Program-made: the position numbers and the translations under genes
Part shown: piece by piece, positions 8,763-19,426 of the stretch
Numbering within the stretch: position 1 is the first letter of the stretch
Layout: each line of letters begins with the position of its first letter
The notes under the pieces: generated by a model
The model's database searches: none
What the model was told of the DNA's origin: nothing
Seen by the model: only the letters and a program-made list of their open reading frames with translations
Source: Archangium sp.
Lineage (GTDB): Bacteria; Myxococcota; Myxococcia; Myxococcales; Myxococcaceae
Direction of reading: 5' to 3'
Assembly: GCA_030695565.1 (NCBI GenBank)
Contig: JAUYRZ010000018.1
Span: 1 to 64,000, forward strand
DNA length: 64,000 nt

Positions 8763-10175
8763 TCATTTCCCAAGTTCACGAATGCTGCAGATCTGCCCGG
8801 CCTCGCAGTTGATCACCACCGTCTGATCAACGCCCAGCGCGTCGTTGCTCAACCGCAACGTGTGAGGCCCGGCAGGCACGTCCATCGCGAGCGGCGACGA
8901 GCCGAGCTCCTGCTTCCCCTCGAACACCCGCACCACCACCGGCGTCACCACGCTCAAGTGAGCCCGCCTGGCCTGGCGATCCTTGAAGAACACGCCCAGC
9001 CCCGCCACGAGCAGCATCGACACCACCGCCAACCCCACCAGCCACTTCCGGCTGGTCGCAGGCTGCTCCGCGGCATCGAACGAGGGCGGAGGCAGCAGCA
9101 GCACCGGCGGGGGCGCGATCACCTTGGTGGGCTGATCCACGTTGGGCGAGACCATCGAAGGAGACGTGCTCGACACCACCGAGCGCAGCGCCGGACTGCT
9201 GCTCTCTTCGCTCAGGCCCGACGACAAGTTGTGCAGCGCGACCCGCTCTTCATCACCCTCAGGCCACAGCTCGTTCATCAACTCCGCGACCTCTTCGTTC
9301 TCCGCGGCGTGCACCACCGCCACCTCGATGGCCTGGCGCATCGCGCGGGCCGTTTCGAAACGATTGGCGGGATCCTTCTCGAGCGCCATCAACGCCACCG
9401 CCGCGAGCGCGGGGTTGAGGGAAGGCATGACCTCCAGCGGAGGCCGCGGTGGATCGCTCACCACCGCCATGGAGATCGCCGCTTCGGTCTCCCCCTGGAA
9501 CGGCCGCTTTCCGGTGAGCGCGCGGTAGAGCACCACGCCCAGCGCGAACACGTCGGCCCGCCCGTCGAGCGGTTGGCCCAGCAGGTACTCCGGCGCGATG
9601 TAACCGTGTTTGCCCTTCACGGTGCCCGCGGTGGTGGCCGCGGCGATCAACGCCGGCGTGGCCGCCTTGGCGATGCCGAAGTCGACCAGCTTCACCTGCC
9701 CCGAGAAGCCCACCAGCAGGTTGTCGGGCGAGACGTCGCGATGAACGATGCCCAGGTCGCGGCCTTCGCGATCCTTCAAGCGGTGCGAGTAATCGAGGCC
9801 GCTGGCCGCATCCATGATGATGCGCGCCACGATGCGTTCGCTCAACGCGACGCCCTTCGTCTTCGCCCGCTTGAGCACGCGCGCGAGGGAGAAGCCCTCG
9901 AGGTACTCCATCGCGATGTAGAGCCAGTCACCCTCCTGGCCGAGGTCGAAGATCTGCACGCAGTTCGGGTGGCTCAACATCGCCGCCAGCCGCCCTTCGT
10001 TGACGAACATCGCCACGAACTGGGGGCTCTGCGCCAGGGTGGGCAGGATGGTCTTGAGCACCACCAGCTTCTCGAACCCCGCCATGCCCAGGCTGCGCGC
10101 GAGCCACACCTCGGCCATGCCCCCGGTGGCGAGCCGGCCCAGTACCTCGTACCGCGCGAGCTTGGGTGCGTGCAT
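8763..10175 (-). CDS. Membrane-anchored Ser/Thr protein kinase (Pkn2/Hanks type) with PEGA-like tail
   Basis: 470 residues. The kinase domain is complete: Gly loop GRLATGGMAEVWLA (13-26), Lys41, VHRDVSPDN (HRD 145-147), DFG 165-167 and APEYL. A Pro-rich linker leads to one membrane helix (~378-397) and a ~70-residue outer domain (405-470) with VRVFEGKQELG and VPAGPHTLRL, typical of PEGA-like beta domains. The last part has two Cys (INCEAGQICS) that could form a disulphide outside. It is an autonomous transmembrane signalling kinase of the kind abundant in myxobacteria. It is divergent from the pseudouridine synthase gene, with a 47-base shared promoter region. Confidence 0.9.
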   Translation of the reverse strand: MHAPKLARYEVLGRLATGGMAEVWLARSLGMAGFEKLVVLKTILPTLAQSPQFVAMFVNEGRLAAMLSHPNCVQIFDLGQEGDWLYIAMEYLEGFSLARVLKRAKTKGVALSERIVARIIMDAASGLDYSHRLKDREGRDLGIVHRDVSPDNLLVGFSGQVKLVDFGIAKAATPALIAAATTAGTVKGKHGYIAPEYLLGQPLDGRADVFALGVVLYRALTGKRPFQGETEAAISMAVVSDPPRPPLEVMPSLNPALAAVALMALEKDPANRFETARAMRQAIEVAVVHAAENEEVAELMNELWPEGDEERVALHNLSSGLSEESSSPALRSVVSSTSPSMVSPNVDQPTKVIAPPPVLLLPPPSFDAAEQPATSRKWLVGLAVVSMLLVAGLGVFFKDRQARRAHLSVVTPVVVRVFEGKQELGSSPLAMDVPAGPHTLRLSNDALGVDQTVVINCEAGQICSIRELGK

Positions 10176-10222
10176 GGAACGGGCGCGACCATACTTCGTT
10201 CCGCTGAGGTAGGAGTGGAACC

Positions 10223-11017
10223 ATGCCGCCCCCGAAGAGAGCTCCGAAGTGGTTGGAAGCGGCGCGTGTCCGTGCGACGGGGCTCAGCGGCGACTGGCTC
10301 TCCCGTGCGCTCGCGCGGGCGGGCGTGCTGCCGGTGAAAGAAGCCGAAGACGCGATTCGCGCGGGCCGGGTGCGCCTCGATGGGCGCGATGAGACCGAGC
10401 CGATGGCCCCCGTGCACGCGGACTCGCGGGCTTTGCTCGATGGGCAACCGGTGTCGCTCAAGTGGCGCACGCGCGTGCTGCAGTTTCACAAGCCGACAGG
10501 CACCTTGACGCACGGCACGGATCGCCAGGGCCGGCCGACGGTGTTCGATGCGCTGCGCACGGTGCTCCCGGCCGACATGCTGGGGTACGGCTGGCACGCG
10601 GTCGGCCGGTTGGATTTCGACACCACCGGCTTGTTGCTCTTCACCAACGACGAGAAGTTCGTCGGGCATGCCACGGCGCCCGAGACGCACCTGCCCAAGC
10701 GCTATGTGGCGAAGGTGGGCGCGAAGGTGATCGACGCGAAGCTCGAGCCGCTGCGGCGCGGGGTGAAGCTGGATGACGGTGAGACGGTGCGGCCGGCCAA
10801 GGCGAGACCGCGCGGCGAAGATGCGGTCGAGCTGGTGCTCACCGAGGGCAAGTTTCATCAGGTCAAGCGCATGCTCAACGTGGTCGGGTTGCCGACGCTC
10901 GAGCTGCATCGCGAGGCGGTGGGTGACCTCGAGCTCGACGTGCCGGTGGGGGCGTACCGGGAGTTGAGCGATGACGAGGTGAAGACGAAGTTGAACTTCG
11001 AGCCACGAAGTTCATGA
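10223..11017 (+). CDS. rRNA pseudouridine synthase, RsuA/RluB/RluE/RluF family
   Basis: 264 residues; TAGGAG lies a few bases before the ATG. An S4 RNA-binding domain (~23-80) is followed by the catalytic domain with GRLDFDTTGLLLFTND (catalytic Asp131) and KFHQVKRMLNVVG, both signatures of the family that isomerises a uridine in 16S or 23S rRNA. Which uridine is modified cannot be told from sequence alone. The gene ends in EPRSS, with hairpin repeat copy 2 directly behind. Confidence 0.9.
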   Translation: MPPPKRAPKWLEAARVRATGLSGDWLSRALARAGVLPVKEAEDAIRAGRVRLDGRDETEPMAPVHADSRALLDGQPVSLKWRTRVLQFHKPTGTLTHGTDRQGRPTVFDALRTVLPADMLGYGWHAVGRLDFDTTGLLLFTNDEKFVGHATAPETHLPKRYVAKVGAKVIDAKLEPLRRGVKLDDGETVRPAKARPRGEDAVELVLTEGKFHQVKRMLNVVGLPTLELHREAVGDLELDVPVGAYRELSDDEVKTKLNFEPRSS

Positions 11018-11023
11018 CTGTGT

Positions 11024-11063
11024 CTCCCTCTCCCTTCTTCGGGAGAGGGTCGGGGCGAGGGCC
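11024..11063. repeat. CCCTCTCCC hairpin repeat, copy 2 of 8
   Basis: Perfect 9-bp stem: CCCTCTCCC 11026-11034, loop TTCTTC, GGGAGAGGG 11041-11049, then the tail TCGGGGCGAGGGCC. It fills the gap between two genes, and its GCGAGGG lies at ribosome-binding distance from the GTG start at 11066. Confidence 0.85.
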
Positions 11064-11065
11064 AC

Positions 11066-11389
11066 GTGATCCGAACTGCACGCATCGCCCTGTGGATTCT
11101 GGCCGGGCCACTGCTGCTCGCGCTCGCCGCCACCTTCGCCACGCAATCACCCAGCGCCTTCTTGCTGGTGCTGCTCTCGGCCGTGCTCGGGCCCTTCGTG
11201 GGGCTCGCTTCAGAGGCGCCGTACTTCACGCTGCAATTCAAGTTGAGCCTCGCTGGAGGCCTCTTCTTCTCGCTGCTCCTGGTCTTCGCGGGCGCCCGCT
11301 TCTTCGACAAACCGTGGGGCAAGCTGCTCGTGCTATTCGGCGCCATCTGCTGGACGGTGGCAGGCGGCCTGGGTTTCGGACCGCAGTAG
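11066..11389 (+). CDS. Small inner-membrane protein, unrecognised
   Basis: 107 residues from GTG 11066. Three to four hydrophobic segments are visible (IALWILAGPLLLALAATF, AFLLVLLSAVLGPFVGLA, LAGGLFFSLLLVFAGA, LLVLFGAICWTVAGGLGF) with short loops. I do not recognise a family. The ribosome-binding site appears to be supplied by the hairpin repeat immediately upstream. The stop codon abuts the stop of the convergent DoxX-like gene at 11390. Confidence 0.6.
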   Translation: MIRTARIALWILAGPLLLALAATFATQSPSAFLLVLLSAVLGPFVGLASEAPYFTLQFKLSLAGGLFFSLLLVFAGARFFDKPWGKLLVLFGAICWTVAGGLGFGPQ

Positions 11390-11794
11390 CTACAGGTTGT
11401 AGCCCTGCAGCAGCACCGACCCGATGGCGAACACGCCGTACGGCACCATGCCCGACGCGCCCGCGTAGTCCTTCACCAGGCGCTGGCCGAAGAACAGCGA
11501 GACCACGTTCAACCCCGCCAGCGCCGCGCCCGCAAACGCGATGGTCGAGCTGCGGGTGAGCAACACCGTGAGGCACCCCGCCGCGCACACGATGCCGGCG
11601 AGCACCTCGAGCACCGTGATGTTCAGCAGCAGGAACGTGCTGAAGCGCGCGAGCGGCGACTTCGCGAAGTAGCCCCCGATGTATTCCTTGTTCCCCTTCC
11701 AATCGAAGACCTTGTCGAGACCTGACTGGAGAAAGAGGATCGCCAGGAAAGCCGAAGCCAGCGTCTGCGCAACCCACAGCGGAAGGGAGTTCAT
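11390..11794 (-). CDS. DoxX-like family membrane protein
   Basis: 134 residues from the ATG at 11794 (MNSLPLWVAQTL); a second ATG seven codons upstream at 11815 is possible. The segment LQSGLDKVFDWKGNKEYIGG followed by several hydrophobic helices matches the DoxX/DoxD-like membrane family, whose members are often linked to oxidative stress or respiratory quinone functions. Four helices are predicted. It lies 30 bases downstream of another membrane-protein gene on the same strand, likely one transcript. Confidence 0.7.
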   Translation of the reverse strand: MNSLPLWVAQTLASAFLAILFLQSGLDKVFDWKGNKEYIGGYFAKSPLARFSTFLLLNITVLEVLAGIVCAAGCLTVLLTRSSTIAFAGAALAGLNVVSLFFGQRLVKDYAGASGMVPYGVFAIGSVLLQGYNL

Positions 11795-11824
11795 GAGCGC
11801 CGCGAGCGATAGCACGGCCCGCCT

Positions 11825-12481
11825 TCACCGGGTCCTGAAGACCGCCATCGACTGGAGCGCCGCGCTGATGAGCGCACCCAGCCCCACCAACGCGAACAGG
11901 CCACCCAGCACGAGGCCCACCATCCCGCTCTTCTTCGCCTGCGCGCGGTAGTCCGCCACCGTGCCGCCGCGAATGACGCTTGCCTCCAGCGCGGGCCCGG
12001 CCACGACCTTTCCCCGCACGGTGACGGCATCGCCAGACGCGAAGCCGCTCAGGCGCTCCTTGCCCGCGGTGACCGTGCCCGGGTCGGCTTCGATGGTGCG
12101 TGGCACGTCGGACCAACTGGCGCCGAGGGCGAGTTGCACGCGCACCACGCCGTTCGAGGTCTGCAAATCGAATGGCGGCGCTTCGGTGGCCTCGGGTTCG
12201 AACGAGAAGCGGATCTCGTTGCTGCCCGGCGGGTTGCGCCCCCGGGCGACCTCTCGCTGCAGCAGCGCCAGACCCTCGCGCAGCAGCGGGGACGAGGCGG
12301 ACAGGCGGCCTTCCACCAGCACCTCGGTGCCCACTTCGAGGCCCCGGGCATCGACCGCGGGCAGGCTCGAAACGGGATCCTCCGGCTCGCTCCAGGTGCT
12401 CCACGCGGTCCACAAACCCACGAGGAAAAAGATCAGGCCGAAGCTGCCAAGGAAGAGCGGAGTCTGAAGGCGCGGGTCCAT
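11825..12481 (-). CDS. Two-helix membrane protein, possibly GIDE-like
   Basis: 218 residues from the ATG at 12481 (MDPRLQTPLFLG). Although the frame stays open far upstream, that part is antisense to two real genes. There is an N-terminal membrane helix (LFLGSFGLIFFLVGLWTAW), a ~130-residue soluble domain rich in beta strands (VGTEVLVEGRLSA, GDAVTVRGKVVAGP), and a C-terminal helix (MVGLVLGGLFALVGLGALIS). The overall plan recalls the GIDE/MUL1-type membrane domain found without a RING finger in bacteria, but the resemblance is loose. Function unknown. Confidence 0.6.
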   Translation of the reverse strand: MDPRLQTPLFLGSFGLIFFLVGLWTAWSTWSEPEDPVSSLPAVDARGLEVGTEVLVEGRLSASSPLLREGLALLQREVARGRNPPGSNEIRFSFEPEATEAPPFDLQTSNGVVRVQLALGASWSDVPRTIEADPGTVTAGKERLSGFASGDAVTVRGKVVAGPALEASVIRGGTVADYRAQAKKSGMVGLVLGGLFALVGLGALISAALQSMAVFRTR

Positions 12482-12562
12482 CCACCCGGAATCTGACAGG
12501 TTTTCGACCTCGATCCATGGCCCAGCAACTTTGCCCTTCTGATCCACGATACTTGAGAGCCC

Positions 12563-13789
12563 ATGTCCACCACCATTCGCCGGAACCCGGTCAGCACCTT
12601 CCTGAAGACGGTTCAGAACACCGCCGCCACCGTTTCGAAGGCCGTCCAGACGACCGCCAACACGGTCGCCAAGAACGCGAAGAAGACGGCCAACACGGTG
12701 GGCAAGAACGTCCAGAAGACGGCCACCCAGGTCGGCAAGGGCGTGCAGAAGACCGCAGGCCAGGTCGCCTCCAAGACCAAAGCCGTCGCGAACGCCGCGA
12801 GCGACCACGCCAAGCACGTGCGCGCGGAGACCAAGAAGGCCACGGTCGACAGCGGCTGGCAGAACTGGAACTCGAAGTTCGAGGCCAAGGACGGCAAGGT
12901 CGAGCTCGGCGGCTCGAAGGGCTTCGGCAACAAGATGGACGAAGCGCCGACCCTCAAGAGCAAGAGCAGCTCGCGGTGGGTCGATGAGCCCGAAGCGAAG
13001 ACGGTCAAGGAGAAGGCGAAGGCCACGGGCAAGGAGGTCCTCAACTCGGTCGGCGTGAAGGTGTTCGACCCCGAGAAGGCCAAGTTCGAGAAGGACTGGG
13101 ACGCGACCCGCATCAAGACCAAGCGCGTCGACTCGAAGGCGGTGGACAGCAAGGGCTACGACCACGGTTACCGCGTGATGTCCGCCTATGCCGACGGCAA
13201 GGGCAACATCACCATCGGCAAGACCACCAACATCGAAGGAAAAATCGAAGCCGGCGCGGTGCTGGCGCAGGGCACCATCGAGGGCAAGACGAAGCTCGGC
13301 AAGACCGGCCTCGACGCGACGGGCAAGGCAGAAGCGACCATCGGCGTCACGGGTTCGGCGGGCGGCTCGGTGCGCGTCGACCTCTTCAGCAAGAAGCCCA
13401 CCGTGAAGGTGAAGGCGGGCGTCGAGGCCTTCGCAGGCGCCAAGGTCTCGGTCGAAGGCCGCGTCGGCAACGACTACGCGGGCGTCGGCGGCAAGGCTGA
13501 AGGCTGGGCAGGCGTCGGCGTCAAGGCGAAGGCCGACGTCGGCATCGAAGGCGGCAAGTTCAAGGCGAAGGTCGAGCTGGGCGCGGCGCTCGGTATCGGC
13601 GGCAGCTTGAGCTTCAGCGTCGACGTGAACTACCAGAAGGGCATCGACGCCGTGGTGGGCACGGGCAAGAAGGCCGTGGACAACATCAAGGCGGCGGGGT
13701 CCGCGGTCATCAACGCCGGCAGCAACCTCGCCAACAAGGCCAGCAACGCGGTCAGCTCGGGCTGGAGCGCAGTCAAAAGCTGGTTCTGA
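12563..13789 (+). CDS. LEA-like repeat protein with Gly/Ala-rich toxin-like beta region
   Basis: 408 residues with no signal peptide. Residues ~12-75 are tandem 11-residue-type amphipathic repeats (TVSKAVQTTANTVAKNAKKT and variants), as in LEA proteins. Residues ~205-360 are Gly/Ala/Lys/Val-rich with alternating strand character (GVEAFAGAKVSVEGRVG, GKAEGWAGVGVKAKADVGI), similar to Gly-Ala regions of secreted polymorphic-toxin-like proteins of actinobacteria. The end is again an amphipathic helix, with SGWSAVKSWF as its last residues. No enzymatic motif is visible. It is a single gene between an opposite-strand membrane gene and the TPR gene. The toxin resemblance is inference from composition and short motifs. 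Confidence 0.6.
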   Translation: MSTTIRRNPVSTFLKTVQNTAATVSKAVQTTANTVAKNAKKTANTVGKNVQKTATQVGKGVQKTAGQVASKTKAVANAASDHAKHVRAETKKATVDSGWQNWNSKFEAKDGKVELGGSKGFGNKMDEAPTLKSKSSSRWVDEPEAKTVKEKAKATGKEVLNSVGVKVFDPEKAKFEKDWDATRIKTKRVDSKAVDSKGYDHGYRVMSAYADGKGNITIGKTTNIEGKIEAGAVLAQGTIEGKTKLGKTGLDATGKAEATIGVTGSAGGSVRVDLFSKKPTVKVKAGVEAFAGAKVSVEGRVGNDYAGVGGKAEGWAGVGVKAKADVGIEGGKFKAKVELGAALGIGGSLSFSVDVNYQKGIDAVVGTGKKAVDNIKAAGSAVINAGSNLANKASNAVSSGWSAVKSWF

Positions 13790-13813
13790 GACACGCTCGG
13801 CTAAGCTCGCCGC

Positions 13814-14977
13814 ATGTCCTCCATCAACGAACTCCTCGACCTCGGGGAGCGTGACGACGCACGCGCCCTCGCCGAGAAGACGCTCGCGCAGAAACCCACC
13901 GACGGTGAAGCGCTCTCCGCGCTCGCGCGCCTGGCGCTCGAAGACGGAGAGGTCGAGCTCGCCCAGCGCCACCTCGCGCGCGTGCTCCCCCGGGAACGCA
14001 GTCTCTTCGAAGTGCAGCTCGCCGAAGCGATGGTGCTGCAGCTCTCGGGCAAACCAGACGCGGCCCGGCACGCCTTCGCCGAGCTGACGGCGGCGCACCC
14101 GAAACGCTCCGAAGGTTTCTTCGCGCTCGGCATCGCCCTGCTGGAGAAAGAAGACGCGAAGGGCGCGGAGAAGGCGCTGGGCACCGCGGTGTCCTTTCAG
14201 CCCCAACACTTCCTCTATCGCTACCGCCACGGCGAGTCGTTGGCCCAGGCCGGTCGCATGGCCGACGCGGCGGGAGAGCTGATCAAGTGCATCGAGCTGC
14301 GGCCCGACTTCGTGCCCGGCTACCTCGCCTTCTCGCGGCTGCTCGCGGCCACCGGCCAGGCCGACAAGGGCGTGGAGATTCTGAACGCGGGCCTGGGCGC
14401 GATGCCCACCGAGCGCAGGCTGATGGCTGAGCTGGCGCGCTTGAGGCTGGTGGCAGATGACGTCGACGGTGCGTTGGCGCAGGCCGAGAAGGCTGAAGGC
14501 GGCGCCCTGGGTCTGGCCGAGGAGCTGACGCGCGGCAACGCGAACGACGCCGCGGTGGTCTTGTGTGAGGCGCTGGAGAAACGCGGCAAGGGCTCGGCGA
14601 AGGTGTCGTTGACGAAGGGCGTGGCCCACGAAGGTTCAGGCCGCACCGCTGAGGCGCTCGCGGCGTATGCGGCGGCGATGAAGCAGGACCCATCGGACTG
14701 GTCGGCGGCGAACAACCGCGGGCTGCTGTTGCTGGAGACGGGCGACGAAGCGTCGTTGGCCGAAGCGAAGACCCACCTCGAAGAGGCGGTCGCGCGCGCC
14801 GCAGGCAAAGCGCCCGACCCGCTGCTCAACCTGGCGCTCTGGTTCGGCCGGCAGGAGCAGTGGGCAGAAGGCATCGCCACCGCGCAGAAGGTCATCAGCC
14901 ACCCGAAGGCAGGCGCGCTCAAGGCGCAGGCCGAGAAGATGGTGGCGTCGATGCAGCAGGCCTCGAAGAAGGCATGA
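13814..14977 (+). CDS. TPR repeat protein
   Basis: 387 residues, helical throughout, with serial TPR-like units (for example ALARLALEDGEVELAQRHLA, FFALGIALLEKEDAKGAEKA and WSAANNRGLLLLETGDEASL). No signal peptide or membrane segment, so probably a cytoplasmic scaffold. Its TGA overlaps the ATG of the next gene (ATGA at 14974), indicating a two-gene operon with the DUF3592-like membrane protein. Partner proteins are unknown. Confidence 0.8.
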   Translation: MSSINELLDLGERDDARALAEKTLAQKPTDGEALSALARLALEDGEVELAQRHLARVLPRERSLFEVQLAEAMVLQLSGKPDAARHAFAELTAAHPKRSEGFFALGIALLEKEDAKGAEKALGTAVSFQPQHFLYRYRHGESLAQAGRMADAAGELIKCIELRPDFVPGYLAFSRLLAATGQADKGVEILNAGLGAMPTERRLMAELARLRLVADDVDGALAQAEKAEGGALGLAEELTRGNANDAAVVLCEALEKRGKGSAKVSLTKGVAHEGSGRTAEALAAYAAAMKQDPSDWSAANNRGLLLLETGDEASLAEAKTHLEEAVARAAGKAPDPLLNLALWFGRQEQWAEGIATAQKVISHPKAGALKAQAEKMVASMQQASKKA

Positions 14978-15447
14978 GCGCGGTTCGTGCGGTGCTGGCG
15001 CTGTTGGCCGTGCTCTTCGGTGGCGGCTTTCTGGTGTTGGCGTTCACCGCGGCGCGCACCGCCCAGCGACTTCGCGCGTGGCGCTCGTGGAAGCGGGTGC
15101 CCGCCGTGGTGACGAGCCTCGACTGGGAGGCGCGGCCCGAAAGCCAGGGCGTGTTGCTGGTGGTCTTCGAGGCCGAGGGGCGCCTGTCGACGGCGCTCGA
15201 TACGGGCAGCGAGGCGCACCGGGAAGACGAGCGTGAGGGTCTGCTCGAGCGCTTCGCGGTGGGCACGCGGCACGAGGCGTTGGTGGACCCTTCGGGGGCT
15301 GCCCCCTTGCTGGTGACCGGGCTCCTTCAGAAGCCGGTGGTGCCGTTGATCATCGGCGGCATCTTCTTCGTGCTCTCGAGCGTGATGGGCACGCTGGCCT
15401 GGTACCTGGGTCAGCCCGGCAACCTGCTCTCCCGGCTGCTGGGCTGA
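14974..15447 (+). CDS. DUF3592-like membrane protein
   Basis: 157 residues. There is an N-terminal membrane helix (VLALLAVLFGGGFLVLAFTA), a soluble part with WKRVPAVVTSLDWE and the beta-rich stretch LLVVFEAEGRL, and a second helix near the C-terminus (VVPLIIGGIFFVLSSVMGTL). Helix, beta domain and helix is the layout of DUF3592 proteins. It is translationally coupled to the TPR gene by ATGA. Function unknown. Confidence 0.6.
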   Translation: MSAVRAVLALLAVLFGGGFLVLAFTAARTAQRLRAWRSWKRVPAVVTSLDWEARPESQGVLLVVFEAEGRLSTALDTGSEAHREDEREGLLERFAVGTRHEALVDPSGAAPLLVTGLLQKPVVPLIIGGIFFVLSSVMGTLAWYLGQPGNLLSRLLG

Positions 15448-15460
15448 CCTTCAGCCTGGG

Positions 15461-16477
15461 TTACGCCTCCACGCGGTTTCGACCGCCGTGTTTGGCCCGG
15501 TACAGCGCAGCGTCTGCGCGCGAGACCCAGGCAGCCCCCGTCTCTTGAACCTCGAGCGTCGCGACGCCCGCCGACGCGGTGACGTGCAACGAGCGGCCGT
15601 CATGTTTCACCTCGAGCGCCGCGATCGCCTCACGAGCGCGCTCAGCCATCGAGCGGGCCTCGGCCGGGCTGGCGTCACGCACCAGCACCACCAGCTCTTC
15701 ACCGCCGTAGCGCGCCACGAAGTCGCTCTTGCGCTTGAAGGTCCGCACGCACGTCTGGGCCACCGCCTTGAGCACCGCGTCGCCGGCGGGGTGACCGAAC
15801 GTGTCGTTGACCTGCTTGAAGTGGTCGACGTCGAAGATCATCAGCGAAGAGGGGCCGCCCCCCAGGCCCGACAGCGCGACCACGCGCTCGAGCTGCTCGT
15901 CGAAGGCCTTGCGGTTGAAGAGCTGGGTGAGCGCATCGATGGTCGATTCGCGGCGCGCCACCTCGAGCTGCGAGCCCACCGCCTCCAATCGGCTGGCGAT
16001 GGCTGCGTACTCGCGCTGCTGGCGCTCGCGGCGAACGCTCAAGAGGCCGTGCACCTGCCGCACCGTCGCCAGGGCCTCCCGGCGAAGGTCGGCGGGCGAC
16101 GCCGTCTGCAGCGTCGACTCCAGGCCTGCGAGCGTCTCGTTCAGCACCACGTCGTCGACGCGATCTGCCTTCACCTCGCGGTTGAGTGAGGACACGAACA
16201 TCCACACCACGTCGCGCAGGACGTCTTGCCCGAGCTGAAACTCGCTCTGCTCCTGCTTGCGGTGCGAGAGGAAGACCTGCCGCAACCCCGGGTGCCCGGC
16301 CGCCGCTTGAGGTGAGGGGGCGGCGGCGCCGGTGAGCAGGTGCTGGGCCCACTGGTCGAAGACCGAGCGGGTCTTTCTGGCTTCTTGCCGCTCGAGGTCG
16401 AAGGCGTGCTGGCCGAAGTCGCGCAAGAGCCCGGCGAGGGTGTCGAGCAGTTGATCAACGTCGTGCCGCATCACCAA
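15461..16477 (-). CDS. Diguanylate cyclase (GGDEF) with I-site
   Basis: 338 residues. The C-terminal GGDEF domain carries the active-site motif GGEEL (258-262) and the substrate/metal motif FDVDHFKQVND (Asp216, Asp218). RKSD at 249-252, five residues before GGEEL, is the allosteric inhibitory (I) site, so the enzyme should make cyclic-di-GMP and be product-inhibited. A coiled-coil-like helix (~145-178) connects it to ~145 N-terminal residues that are helical and unrecognised. There is no membrane segment, so it is probably cytosolic. Two inverted repeats lie just upstream of the start. Confidence 0.9.
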   Translation of the reverse strand: MVMRHDVDQLLDTLAGLLRDFGQHAFDLERQEARKTRSVFDQWAQHLLTGAAAPSPQAAAGHPGLRQVFLSHRKQEQSEFQLGQDVLRDVVWMFVSSLNREVKADRVDDVVLNETLAGLESTLQTASPADLRREALATVRQVHGLLSVRRERQQREYAAIASRLEAVGSQLEVARRESTIDALTQLFNRKAFDEQLERVVALSGLGGGPSSLMIFDVDHFKQVNDTFGHPAGDAVLKAVAQTCVRTFKRKSDFVARYGGEELVVLVRDASPAEARSMAERAREAIAALEVKHDGRSLHVTASAGVATLEVQETGAAWVSRADAALYRAKHGGRNRVEA

Positions 16478-16508
16478 CGCTAAGGACCGCAGTGCGGGGC
16501 CGCAACGC

Positions 16509-16538
16509 GCTCACGCGCCAACCTTCTGACGCGTGAGC
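16509..16538. promoter_or_regulatory. 9-bp inverted repeat upstream of the diguanylate cyclase gene
   Basis: GCTCACGCG (16509-16517), 12-base spacer, CGCGTGAGC (16530-16538). A perfect palindrome between the kinase gene end and the cyclase start, 32 bases upstream of the cyclase ATG. It could be an operator or a second terminator arm; it shares two bases with the adjoining hairpin. Confidence 0.35.
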
Positions 16539-16556
16539 CGCCCTCCGAAGGGCGGC
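16537..16556 (-). terminator. GC-rich hairpin after the TPR-kinase gene
   Basis: Read on the minus strand: GCCGCCCT, loop TCGG, AGGGCGGC, starting four bases after the kinase stop codon. The 8-bp GC stem with its small loop fits a transcription terminator, but no T-run follows, so termination strength is uncertain. Confidence 0.5.
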
Positions 16557-16559
16557 CAG

Positions 16560-19306
<2,747 letters not shown>

Positions 19307-19319
<13 letters not shown>

Positions 19320-19356
19320 GGGGCACCCCTGGTCTCTGGGTGGAGGGCGGCGCGTG
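19307..19356. repeat. Direct repeat A: relic of a sigma-gene 3' end at the kinase start
   Basis: CGGTGGTGTTCACGGGG (19307-19323) is identical to 19942-19958, and similarity continues through CCCCTG. On the minus strand 19320-19356 reads ARAALHPETRGAP-stop, matching the true sigma C-terminus ARAFLHREIRGSP-stop, while the kinase GTG overlaps that stop as GTGA. It is the right-hand junction copy of the original sigma-kinase overlap. Confidence 0.8.
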
Positions 19357-19426
19357 CTGACGCGCTGAGGTGACGGTCGTTGGAGGGGTCGTTGAGTCCT
19401 CTCGAGCGGCATGCGACTGCGACGCC

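Noticed and set aside
12482-14629. Long open minus-strand frame upstream of the gene at 11825-12481
   Set aside because: It is antisense to the LEA-like and TPR genes and has the low-complexity His/Arg/Leu composition of a shadow frame in high-GC DNA; only the last 218 codons look like a real protein.
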